Source: Brienomyrus brachyistius | Taxonomy: Eukaryota; Chordata; Actinopteri; Osteoglossiformes; Mormyridae | Assembly: GCF_023856365.1 (NCBI RefSeq) | Contig: NC_064539.1 | Span: forward strand, 13,157,519-13,221,518 | Direction of reading: 5' to 3' | DNA length: 64,000 nt | Shown: positions 37,945 to 49,190 of the stretch, piece by piece | Position numbering within the stretch: position 1 is the first letter of the stretch | Layout: each line of letters starts with the position of its first letter | Made by a program: the position numbers and the translations under genes | The notes under the pieces: model-generated | What the model was told of the DNA's origin: nothing | Seen by the model: the letters and a program-made list of their open reading frames with translations, nothing else | The model's database searches: none

Positions 37945-39290
37945 ACAGAATTTGAACCCCTCATATCACAGGTCACCGAAAAGATTATATTAGACATGGC
38001 TGACTTAGACGGAAGATGTGTGTGCCAGGACAACTGGAAGCTACTTGATCATACTAATTTGCAAGCATACATAAGATTGCTAATATTAGCAGGTATGCTC
38101 AAATTCCAAGGAGAAGCAGCAGAAAGCTTATGGTGCACAGAGAATGGAAAGTGTATTTTTTCTAGTCACCAAGTCTTCTTAGTCATTTCAAGAAATCTCA
38201 AGAATTATTTACATTGGCAACCATGATACTAGACCTGCTCAATGTGAAAGGGACAACTTGAAAGTAATCAGGGATGTGTGGGATAAATGGGTAGAGATCT
38301 TTCCACCAATGTTCAATTCTGGACCTTATGTCTCAGTGGATTAATGACTTGTGTCATTCAGAGGACACTGTTCCTTCAGGCAGTACAAGCCTAATAAATT
38401 TGGGAAATATGGAATCAAAATTTGAAGAGCTTAATGCCAGATCTCGTTATACCTGGAATATGAAGCTCTACACTGGAAAGCCCTCAGGTGGTGCAGCTGA
38501 AAAGAACAAGGGGATTTAGGCGGTTCTGAATGTGTGTGAAGGACTACAAGGTCACAACATCACATGTGACAATTCCTTCATGTCCTACAGACTAGGAGTT
38601 CAACTAACCAAAAATGGAAGCTGGCCATGTTTGGAACTGAGAAGAAAATAAGTCATAGCTCCCCAAAGAGCGTCTGACTGAAGTAGGAAGACCAGTGAGC
38701 TCCTCAAAGTTTGCATTCTCTGACACAAAAATAATGCTTGTCATAATTCCCTAAAAAGAGCAAGAATGTCATTATTTTGAAAACTATGCATAATGATGCA
38801 TCTCTGAGCAACAGCCAGGACATGAAGCCTCAAAAAATCTTGGATTACGATGCCACCAAAGGAAAAGAGGACACCCTTGTCATGGTGATAGCAACGCACA
38901 CCTGAAAACATACAACTGTACCACGGCCATTTGTGATTTTCCACAATATTATTGATGTTGCGTGCATGCACAAGTGAATGTGTGCCTGACTTTGCCCTGT
39001 GATGGGTTGTCCCCCATCCTGGGGAATTCTCTGCTTTGAGCTTGTAGCCTCCAGGATAGGCTCTAGACCCACCACAAACCTGAATAGGACAAGTGGTTAC
39101 AGAAAACGGATGGATTGTTGGATTGTTGATGCGTACAATGGCCATGCCCTCTAGACAGAGATCAACCAGACACAAAATGACGATAAACTATATCAGCAAA
39201 GAACATTTCTGGAGGAACTTGTTGATTGAGAGACGGGCCCGCCTACCACGATCACCTGCCCCTAAAACCACATATGAAATAGGGTCAGAT
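37945..39290 (+). pseudogene. Broken piggyBac-like transposase, split by a SINE
   Basis: Segments in several frames match a piggyBac transposase in order: AYIRLLILAGMLKFQGEAAE (38060-38120), RDNLKVIRDVWDKWVE (38250-38295), VSVD followed by two stops then LVSFRGHCSFRQY (38330-38380), YTWNMKLYTGKPSGGAAEKN (38450-38510), VCEGLQGHNITCDNSFMS (38530-38585), DMKPQKILDYDATKGKED (38820-38872), PFVIFHNIIDV (38930-38960) and QQRTFLEEL after the SINE (39200-39225). Counterparts of the three catalytic aspartates remain at 38339-38341, 38568-38570 and 38870-38872, but stops and frameshifts make the gene dead. TTAA-flanked terminal repeats were not found. Confidence 0.85.
38964..39121 (+). mobile_element. 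5'-truncated ATGG-tailed SINE inside the piggyBac relic
   Basis: The tail blocks are clear: 'ccctgtgatgggttgtcccccatcctgg', 'cctccaggataggctc', 'ggacaagtggttacagaaaacggatgga'. It interrupts the transposase between FHNIIDV and the downstream continuation. The flanks attattgatgttgcgt (38948-38963) and attgttgatgcgt (39122-39134) look like a decayed target duplication. Confidence 0.75.
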
Positions 39291-39382
39291 CTGCTCAACT
39301 CACCCAACCCGGACTGCAAGTACATGCTTGAAATAGGGGCCAGATCTGCTCACCTCACCCAGACCGTAATATCTGTACAGTG
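39285..39382 (+). repeat. Tandem duplication of about 48-51 bp
   Basis: The stretch 'gaaatagggtcagatctgctcaactcacccaacccgga' is followed by 'gaaataggggccagatctgctcacctcacccagaccgta'. The two copies are diverged but obvious. They lie just past the end of the piggyBac relic. Confidence 0.75.
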
Positions 39383-41502
39383 AATTACTACTTCAAAATG
39401 ATTCTTTATGACTGATAGCTTTTAATAGTGACACGAGTATGCTCCGTCGCCAAGGTAAATTTGGAATCTTGAGCACAGACCTTTCGGACATCTTCGATTG
39501 CAAACTACTCAAATCTGAAGACGCTTACATATACAATCACTAGCGCTTGATAGGTAAATCAGTTGACTGATATTAAGGTGTCTCAAATTTATAAAAAATT
39601 GGTGGAAAACCTTGATAACCTCTCATAACAACTGTAATGAGAAAAGATGCTTTTTCTCTACAGAAAATGCGGGGAAGTTAAGCTTCCTGTATTACAAACT
39701 ACCACTATTAGCCAAGCCTAACCTAGAGGTGTTCTGATTTACTAAGAATGCAAATATTGAATAAACCACACAAAAACATATTCCTGTTGTTTACATGTGT
39801 TAAGGTACCGGTAAATGCATATGGTTACTTTCAACTGACCTATTTTACATTTATATTACTTTCATCCTGGTTTCTTCTGCATATTTGAGAATCTGAGCCA
39901 TAATCAATTGGTAAAATATTGTTCAACTAAAACAATGACAAACTATATCATAAAAATGATATCAGAATTTAAGTTCATTAAAATCTTATCAGTCATCACA
40001 AAAATCCAGATTTTAAACTCATAGTTTAATCGGCACATTCTAAGCGAATGTTCATACTTCTGTTTTTATAATTGCATTTCTTTGCGTAAATATATCTGCT
40101 GGGTTTCAAAGGGAATAACAACACTATTAAAAAAGATTTACTTCAGCTCGGTTGATGTATGATGTTTGACAACTGAACATAACTGGCGATGGAACGGTCT
40201 TTTCCAAGTCTGGATGTTCACGATTGTGTGCTCATAACACTGGGTAGCAGCAGACCTCACTCAAAGAGTAAAGCAGCCACAGTTGCAGCATCAGCACAAG
40301 CAGGGCAGAGTCAAGCTCAGTGCCGATGCTACATACTGTGCCAGGCTATGTAAGGGGACAGAGCCCCACACGCAGGTGCATTTCAACCTTCGGCTTTTAT
40401 TGGCTGGCAAAATGGGAAATGGCCAATCAGCTGCAAAAAGCAGCAATGTTGTTCTGCACCACATCATTTCACAGACTAAACTGATGGCCCCTCCTCCCTG
40501 TCACTATGAAAAGGAGGATCATTTGTTAATTACCAATGATCTCATTTAAAAATTATTGCAATGCCAATACGTCATTTGGGAGAATGCACTATTCATTATA
40601 AAGAGGGACTTAGCTACACAGAGGGAGAGCAGAGGCCTTATTTCACATCATTCTCTAATGTTCTGCCTGAGCAGCAAGCCACTTCAGCAAATTGGCTTCT
40701 CACAAAACGCAGCGATTCTGTGGAAACCGAGCAAAGAAAAGGATTCGGATTAAGTGACCAGCTCAGCCGCCGGATCTGGCAAACTCTACTCATCATTTTA
40801 GGTTAGTTTAAGGTAATGGGAGGATACAGTCAGAGGTGCTGATTTATACGTCTCGACAGGACAGAGACCAGTCCCAGTCTGACGTCTGGGAGCGCACTCT
40901 AAACATGGTTAAGCAATAGAAAAGACAGCCCCCCCTTCAGTGTTTAGAACAGCAGGAGGGCTTGGCCAGCCACAACTCTACTGCCAATGAAGACATCTTT
41001 GTGATTTTCTTTCTTTCAGCTATTTTTCAAAAAATAAAAGTTTGACGAGGACCATGTGGTACGGTAAACTCACCTCCCAAACCAAACGCAAACAAAAATA
41101 GGGTCAGCAATGTCCTAGCTAGCATTACGTTTGGATCACTGCAAGTGGGGGGGGGGGGGGGGACTTGTGATTTAGTGGCTCCATGAGCCTCACACAGGCC
41201 CCTGTATACCCAGCAAAACACAGTTATTTCAGCAAAAGGTTGAGTGGTCCCTTCAGAACACCTTGATGTTTTTAAATACATTTTGGCTTTCTGTCCCAGA
41301 CAGCTGAAGTTCTAAATCAAAAGTGAGGAAAATTCGACTGGCGACTGATGATGCATGCATTGTACATCAAATTAGAATAAATTACAAGCATGCATAGTCA
41401 AAACATAGAAATTACAAATATATACATACAATATTTATGCTACTGTAAATAGTAAACCAAAGAGCCGGGGGACACCATAAAATTATCTACAATAAATTGA
41501 TC
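39383..41502. other. Unassigned DNA
   Basis: No gene is recognised. At 40400-40430 two CCAAT boxes face each other (ttattggctgg ... ggccaatcagc), a possible NF-Y-type site pair. A G-run of 16 lies at 41147-41162. Confidence 0.3.
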
Positions 41503-41526
41503 TGCTAACCACTGCACCACCATGCC
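41503..41526 (-). mobile_element. 24-bp inverted SINE head
   Basis: This is the exact reverse complement of bases 41637-41660, the start of the neighbouring full SINE (ggcatggtggtgcagtgg...). It lacks the rest of the element. Confidence 0.7.
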
Positions 41527-41544
41527 TTCCAGAAATCAGTGATG

Positions 41545-42409
41545 CTAAATTAAAGGCTGGAATTTTTGTTGGACCACAGATAAGAAGGTTGCCGAAGCAC
41601 AGTGTATTTGCAGCCAAAATGGTGACAGTGGGGGGCGGCATGGTGGTGCAGTGGTTAGCACTGTGGCCTCACACCTCTGGGACCCGGGTTCGAGTCTCCG
41701 CCTCGGTTACATGTGTGTGGAGTTTGCATGTTCTCCCCATGTCGTCGTGGGGTTTCCTCCGGGTACTCCGGTTTCCCCCCACAGTCCAAAAACACGCTGA
41801 GGCTAATTGGAGTTACTAAATTGCCCATAGGTGTGCATGTGAGAGTGAATGGTGTGTGAGTGTGCCCTGCGATGGGCTGGCCCCCCATCCTGGGTTGTTC
41901 CCTGCCTCGTGCCCATTGCTTCCAGGATAGGATCCGGACCCCCCGCAACCCAGTAGGATAAGCGGTTTGGAAAATGGATGGATGGATGGATGGATGGATG
42001 GATGGATGGATGGATGGATGGTGACAGTGGAGAGGCAAACCTGGGAAGAATTCGAGGTTGGATTTCTCGGAAACAAGAAGTCATCTGACTATAAGGTTCA
42101 TGTCAAGGATATATGTCATGTCGTTTTCAAGATCTTGGATGTTGAATGAGTGTCGAGATGCATTTCCTAGACTCACACCTTGATTACCTTCCTGAAAATT
42201 TGGTTGAGTATAGTGAGGAGCAAGGTGAGAGCTTTCACCAAAATATTAGTGAAATGGAGCAAAGATACCAAGGACACTGGAATGGAAATGTGATACCTGA
42301 TCATTGTTGGAGTATGTACAGACAAAATCTTGATGCTTCATACAAAAGAAAATTATACCGTTTTGCAGTGCTAAGTGACCAGCAAAGACATGATAAACTG
42401 TTTCTTTAA
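41545..42409 (+). pseudogene. Decayed frame of an unnamed element-like protein, split by a SINE
   Basis: Left part 41545-41631 reads AGIFVGPQIRRLPKHSVFAAKM. After the SINE, 42031-42140 reads [21 protein letters not shown] and on to KILDVE. After a frame change, 42146-42409 reads [18 protein letters not shown], then SEEQGESFHQNISEMEQRYQGHW and DHCWSMYRQN. From memory, proteins with GPQI, FLGN, 'MS.K.HFL.SHLD.FPEN', 'GERFHQDI' and 'RYQG.W' in this order occur in many copies in hydra, aphid and other animal genomes, as unnamed element-like proteins. I do not know their function. This copy is dead: one frameshift with a stop, plus the SINE. Confidence 0.65.
41632..42017 (+). mobile_element. Nearly full-length ATGG-tailed SINE, with 13-bp TSD
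   Basis: The element starts ggggcggcatggtggtgcagtgg, with an A-box (tggtgcagtggttag) and a good B-box (gggttcgagtctc, about 41686). It then has 'gtggagtttgcatgttctccc', 'ctccggtttccccccacag', 'ggctaattggagttac', 'gatgggctggcc', 'ggataagcggtttgg' and about ten GGAT units. A perfect 13-bp direct repeat, ATGGTGACAGTGG, flanks it (41619-41631 and 42018-42030). It is the best reference copy in the window for this family. The promoter boxes suit Pol III transcription; movement would need a partner LINE. Confidence 0.92.
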
Positions 42410-42740
42410 TGTAACATTTGCTATAATTTATGTTGAACTTTTATTGTAAATTGTGACAAAACCAGACGTGTGGCGGCAAACTGGAAGCCATATTCTGAAA
42501 CTATATGTAACTGTAGAATATGTGCTTGTTTTTGTTAAATCACCTAACAAAATTTTTTTAAATCTCGGCTGGTGTAAATGAACAAATCAAAACATTCTAC
42601 CACTACTACTACTATTACCAATAACAACAAACAACAATAATAATAATAATAGTATCATAACTCCACTGAAAATGACTGACTGAATCTTAGCTGTTAATAG
42701 AATGGTTTGTATATGGCAGAACCATGGATAAAGATTACTC

Positions 42741-43094
42741 CTAAAAGTTAACCTGCCTTAATTCTTTGGAACTATCTGTCATATCCAATGCAAAATAACC
42801 ATCAGCCACAGCATTGAAGGAATTCTTCAGAACCCACGGATGGTAACCAGGAGCAACATCTATCTCACCCAGACCGCTGAGCAGAGCCAATGGTGAACGG
42901 GGGTCCTCTGCAAGGCATGTCGCCATCACAAAACATGTGGCAGGACTTGCTACAGTCAAAGAGCGAGTTAACAGCTTTTTCCAATCAACAGGCTCTGCGT
43001 GGATCGCGTTTCGCCACAGGCCACAGCAAGCCAGGAAGAAAGCTTCCTGCAGCAACGTCCTTGCTGCCCGATACAGCTGTACCCCTTCACTCAA
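42741..43094 (-). other. Unassigned 117-codon open frame
   Basis: The frame runs from ATG at 43094 to a stop at 42741 in a GC-richer patch. The peptide contains AIHAEPVDWKKLLTRS and YHPWVLKNSFNAVADG and matches nothing I know. Opposite-strand frames are also open, so this may be only low stop density. An internal GTGAGA donor and a 'ccttgcag' acceptor allow a small exon, without support. Confidence 0.15.
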
Positions 43095-46000
43095 TATTAC
43101 CCCGACAGCGAGCTCATCCCTTCACCTGCCGGAAAAGCACAAACATGCACATGCAGCTAATTCATATAAATTCTCTCACTGTGGGTCCTAAACTTATTAA
43201 AGAGAGTGTCAGTATAGCCGTTATGATGTCATCATTCACATTTATTCTCCCATCCAGCATTCAGAAAACTTATAGGGAAGAGCATATAATGAGTGTATTA
43301 CAACCCACCAATTCATGATTAATACATGCAGTAAATGTTGGACAACATTTCTACTAAAATATTGCAATGACAACACACAGAGCCAATAGAAGTATCTACC
43401 AGTATAAGACACTGTTTAAATTTGGGTCTTAACAAGGAAAACTGGATTAAGATAATTCAGGTAGATGTCAAAATGAGATGGCCAGTCTAATCGCAACACA
43501 AACATCTCTCTGCAGCTGCTACCGTAACATACCAGCATAAATGTAAAAATTTTACAAGACGTTTTATAAGAAAACACGTGATGGAAAGTCTATATTGGCT
43601 ACATTTACAAACTCCAAACATTCTGTCAGTCCTAACAGAATATTTAATTTTCCAAAACGTTGTACTTCAAGCAGTCATAGACAAGAATGCTGAAAAGTAA
43701 TGAGGAAAAACAAGACCATAAAAGTGCTGAATAAAATAGCCCATAGGCCAAGACCAATTTAACTAATAAAGAATGAAAAACACACCGAGCAACAGAAACA
43801 AAAGCAAAAATTAAATTAAGCTATGGAAAATTTGAAGAAAGACTGCATCATATATCAGTAAATAAATTTATTCTCTCGAGGAATGCAATTGCTTTTAAAG
43901 AACATACCAGCAGACATTCTGGATTTATTCTAATCCCATTCACAGTTCATATTATTCTTTACTGAAACAGTAATTATTTTACCCCGTAGGAACACATATA
44001 CACACACAACTATTTCCCTAAACCACACATGCTCCTGTGCAGAGGAAACCCGTGAGAATATGTGGAAGACATGCACTCGGCCAGGGCTTAGTAATAACAG
44101 AAACCCATAAGTGGGCAATTATCACACAGACTCAGAAGTGAGAGTTAAGCAAATATTTTTACAAACACTTAATCTGCTTCATCTTTAAGAAGTTTAAAAT
44201 AAAGTAATGAAGTAATAAGGGAAATTAAAATGAAGTAATAAACAACCTCAGAAATATCTATTTTACTCCATGGAATTTTGAGCAGTAATACACTCAATCT
44301 CAATTATTACAGTGTCTTTTCTCATGGTATAACTACGTTTATCCTTAGTTATGGTGTCTATAGATGCCCTACTGTATGAAGCTTCTGGACATGATAAAAG
44401 TTTCCAGTATTAAATGGATCCTGTTAAATACGAATAATAGCAATTCAGAAGTTCTAGCCAAATGTGAGATATGTGAGATAATATGTTTATCTCACATAAG
44501 GCTAAGAATGAAGAGTGAATGATAAATTATTTCCTAGCCTTTTATATCCCTTTCATTTGCTGGCCCCCTAGAGTCTGCCTGCTTTCCTCAGCAAAGATAC
44601 CACATTATACCGGAGGGCTATCGCATTGTTTTGACTAGGCCACACATGGGCCTGTGCCCCTAAAGCAGATTAAACCAGTTTGAGAATGCAGTCAGAAACT
44701 GCACTGTTGATACTCGGCTCCCTTCCTTCATCTGTGCATCTGTCATTAGTAGCCTTTTGCACCTCATCTTCTGTATAGACTGACCGTATTGCCAAAAGGA
44801 GCATATTCCGTGATGTGAATATGATTTCTGAGATGCTGATATAATGGTTTGTCTTTGAGAAAAAATGCATTCAAGATAATTCATATAATTACAAACGGGA
44901 AACAATCTAGACCTCTAGGCTACACAGTTTTGAAAGATTTAGCTGTGGTTGTGATTCACTAAACAATGTGGGATGTTTAAAGACACGCCTAGAGGTTATA
45001 GTACCATTATTCTGTATCATCACGTCAAGGTTTCAGAACACAAACCTAAAGCTGACACGCTCCAGAGTCTCTTGATTACACACTCAGACACTATGTATAT
45101 ATAGTGTTAAGTCCAACCCCCTTTACTTGACCTGTCCTGAGTTTAAAATTGTTAATACCTACATTTTTTGTCACTTGCTGTCTGAATGTTGTACTGTGGT
45201 TCTGGGGAAATGTTGTCTCATGAGATTGTCGTACCATCCATATTGAAGTATACAAAGACCACTTGACTTCAAATATATGCGTAACACAATCATCCAATAA
45301 TAAAAAACAGAAAAAGTGAGAGTTGTTGTTTAGTGTAAGCCTAAACCTGGGAAAGAATTTGCTATGCACAGAGGTGTCATTGGTTAGAGATGCATTTTGA
45401 ATGTGTTGAGGAAGCATGGATTGTTTTCTCCAATTATAACACTAAGGAAAATTAGTAGGAATAGCAGAGATACTTTCTGAGAATTTTCACCTAATTAGCC
45501 ACTTTCTTTAACATTACATTTAACGATGCTTTGCCATCCCTCAAGAATAACCGTCTACCCGTCATACTATAAATTACGTAGCCTAACCACTAGCAAGCCA
45601 TTGTACATTCTACTTCCCAGACTATTCTATTAAACGAATACGATTATTTAAAAGTCAATTTTAAAAATAATAAAAATCAGTGAGGCCAACATTTCTGTTA
45701 AACATAATCTTGTTACCGTTTATTTCCCACATGACAGTAATCGAAAAAGAGACCAGTTCTCACACAAATTCCCCTTGTATGTTCCATTAAAAGGCAATAA
45801 ACATGATTGGCCAGATTTCCTTTAAAAACAGTATAAACAGGGATAATCCCAGTTGTTTAAGCTCTTCAGTGAGAATGACATGTAGAAATATCATGGAATA
45901 TAATATGATGATTTGTTATTTTTACTGCCCCATGAGTCACATAAGAAACTACAGCAGACGCACACTCTCAGTTCCCCTCATATTTTGAGAAGCCCCAGGA

Positions 46001-49000
46001 CCAGCCCCACCTACAGGCATAGCTTGCCAGAGGCAGCCCCTAGAACCACATCCCCTTTCAGAGGTGTGGATCCACCTGCAGGAACATCTACACCTTATGT
46101 TATGCATTCTTCAGTGGTTTCAATGCGATCATAGATAATAAAACATCGCTGAAACACTTATTATGAGAAAACAAAAATGATGTTTTCTCCAAACTTCCAC
46201 ACATTCCCAAGACAATTTACAGCAATTATTAAATGCTAAGGTGGTGCATATTTGTGTTAAGATGGAAGGGCTTCACTTTAAAATACCACAAAACGTTCTG
46301 TCAATGCCACATTTGCAATGACAGCTTAATACCAAGCTTATGGAAGTGTATAATATCAACATGCAGTTGCTGGATATCACTAAGTAACACAGCGATTATA
46401 ACATCACTTTCCATACCTTGCTAAATAAAACCCAGCCTGGTTTTTCCTGACCTGCTTTACAATATTCGTAAATAAGACAATGAGGTCTTAGGGATACTAC
46501 AAGAGTTACTGTTTTGCAAGAACCAATGAGAGCACCTGTTTGAAGAAAAATAGTGCACATCCCAAGCGCACAGCAAACTTATTGCAAGTATAAACAAATA
46601 ATAAAATGTAGGTAAGATGTAATAGCTAAATATCATTGTTTCATCACAACACACACAACACACTGATTCTTAAAAGAAAAAAAAAAGTTTAATTAAAAGT
46701 CTGTTTCAAGCCACCTGAATGCCTGTTTTATTGTGAATTAATTCTCCAGAAATCTGGCCCAAACAGGAATTGCGCTTAAGGGAGTAATGTCTGAAAACTT
46801 ACCAGAAGAACTGCTTACCACTGAGGCCATAAATTGCACAACTCTGTTTGGCTGATTCCGGGCCAAACATCTCTTACCATGCTCAGCTGCTGCTGAAACG
46901 CTAAGATCTGTTCATGCTTTTAGTACTGATCCAAGAAATAATAAAAAGAAATGCTGGAGTGAATTTCAAAGGATTACAAAGAACTATATGAACCTTGGTG
47001 GCACATTTTTAATGATAAGAATAACAGCTCCACTAATACACATAAAGCAGGGATGCTCAGAACATTCGAGCTGCTGCTGCACCAAGTTAATCAAATGCCC
47101 AAAGAAACCAAATCGATTAGAGGCAGGAAGCTGGTATTGACAACTGAAACTATTTGACTGGCACCACAGAAGAACTACAAAGGTTGATAGAGCAAACAAC
47201 AACACATCCATTCATGAATACCTGCTAATGGCACCCATGTCCATAATCTTTCTGCTGAAATGCTACCTCCAAGCAGGGGTGCCCTCATGGGCGATTCCAA
47301 ACCTGCATGAGCAATTCAAAGTAGGGATGCATTAATTATGAGTGGAACGACCCCCCCGAACAACCTCCCAAACCTGCACAAACCCGAAGTGAGAGGCATC
47401 GTATTAGGCATGTATTAAATGAACGAGTGACAAAAGAAAGGTTTGTTCGGCCAGTCAAAAGGGTGACCACAGACTAATTTACATCAATAGTTGAGTATTC
47501 TAGTTCCTGTGTGCATTTCTGAGTCATGCCTATGCATACACAGTACATTCATGAGTTAAGGTCTTGTTGGAGCTGGCCTAACATACCTGGAGATACACAG
47601 AGATGGGTTTCTAGAGGCTGTCTGTGATGTTCAGGTGTAGACCCCCAGGCCTGGTTCCTGCACTCATTGTGTTGATCCCCATAATAGGCGTTTGCCAAAA
47701 GACAGACTTATTAATTACAAACATCAGCTGTGTAGACCAAGGGTGTTAAGGTCATCATGGAAGCAGAGCAGGTGGACAACTGCAAGTACATGCAACTGTT
47801 TATTTTTTATCAAGTCCTGATGGGCCAGAGAACACTGTTGATGACCACCTAGGTAATAGTTCTCCATGGAGTCTTTTCAGATACTTTTAACTAGGTTTCA
47901 GTTCCATAATACAAACACGTAGACTTTAGGATGGCTACAGCTGTTAGATGGATGGACTACTGAAGTTGTCTTAAATTGGCAGCAAATATTTCAAAAGGGA
48001 AAGGAAGCAACAGAAAATTTGGGAATCAAATTAGCTGCAGGACATCTTGGTCTAAGTGCCAGGTAAACTGACAATCTCCTTTCCTCTGTGCCTCCTTTGT
48101 TATTGGTTTCCAGCATCTGACTTTCTGTTTACAGCCTCCAAAAATACCTTAGTAGCAATTTTAAACAAACCGTTAAAAAAAAGAAACAAATGATTACCAG
48201 ATGATACAACAAATGATGCAGAATGCCCATAAAAATTCCATACTTAAAAAGCATATAAAACCTATTTTCTATACTTTACTTCTATATTACAGAGCAAAAC
48301 TGGCAAAATGCTAGGAATGTAACATATTCATTTTGTTGTGCTCTCTCTCACCAGTAACAGTAACGGTCCAGCCTGGTCCTGGAAATCCGCTCAAGTACAA
48401 GTTTTCCAGCTCTCATGAAGCACATCAAAAATGGCTGAATTATTTCATTTATGGAAAAAAATCCCTGTGAAGAGCTTACATGCTCAGTTGAAACAAATAA
48501 ATGACAAAAAAAGATCCAACTGCGCCACGACTGGACACTGTTTTCAATTCACCCGTAAAAATATATTTTCCAATTGTCTGTATCAAAATTTTGTCTTCAG
48601 TTCTTATCTTGCTGCAGTCATAGGCCTGATACTGCCAAAGTGGTATTCCCATGTTTAACGCTTTAACACCACAAATAAACCAACCCGTTCAAGACCACCC
48701 AAAAATGCGTTAATAGATTCCTTAGCTACAAATGTTAATCGAAATCACAAGTGCATGGAGGACCAATTTCAAAACTTAAATACCATCCCTTATTTATCAA
48801 TCCTATGAGACCTTATGAGCACAATTCTTTCATCGGTTATGCTAATCTGGCATGTACTATAAAACATGTCAGCTGCTAATGCTTTGGATCTCCATCCATG
48901 GAGTAGAATGTGAAGACCCGAGGGAATTCTTCAAAGAATAATCTGTGGACTACAAACAGATCATTTAGAATGATGCTGTATCTAACAGCACGTGTACAAT

Positions 49001-49159
49001 AAAACACCGTAAAACATAATTATTTGTACTAATCTCCATACTGACAATACATGGTTTTCATGGTTCTTTCTGTATGTTTGATATTTTTTAAAAGGATTTA
49101 TGAAGATCAAATAATGCATAAAAGAATCAGGTGTAGAAGGGACAAGATTAAAAAGCACT

Positions 49160-49190
49160 CCCCACCCCCCCACCCCCCCCCCCCCCCCAC
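49160..49190 (+). repeat. C-rich tract
   Basis: Runs of 7 to 16 C interrupted by A. The minus strand is G-rich and could form a G-quadruplex. Confidence 0.9.

Noticed and set aside
41640..41700. tRNA gene at the SINE head
   Set aside because: A-box and B-box are present but there is no cloverleaf, and the sequence continues as a repeated SINE body with tail and target duplication.
46800..46900. Minus-strand micro-exon between a tttcag acceptor and GTAAG donors
   Set aside because: Only about 15 bases long and without any linked exon.
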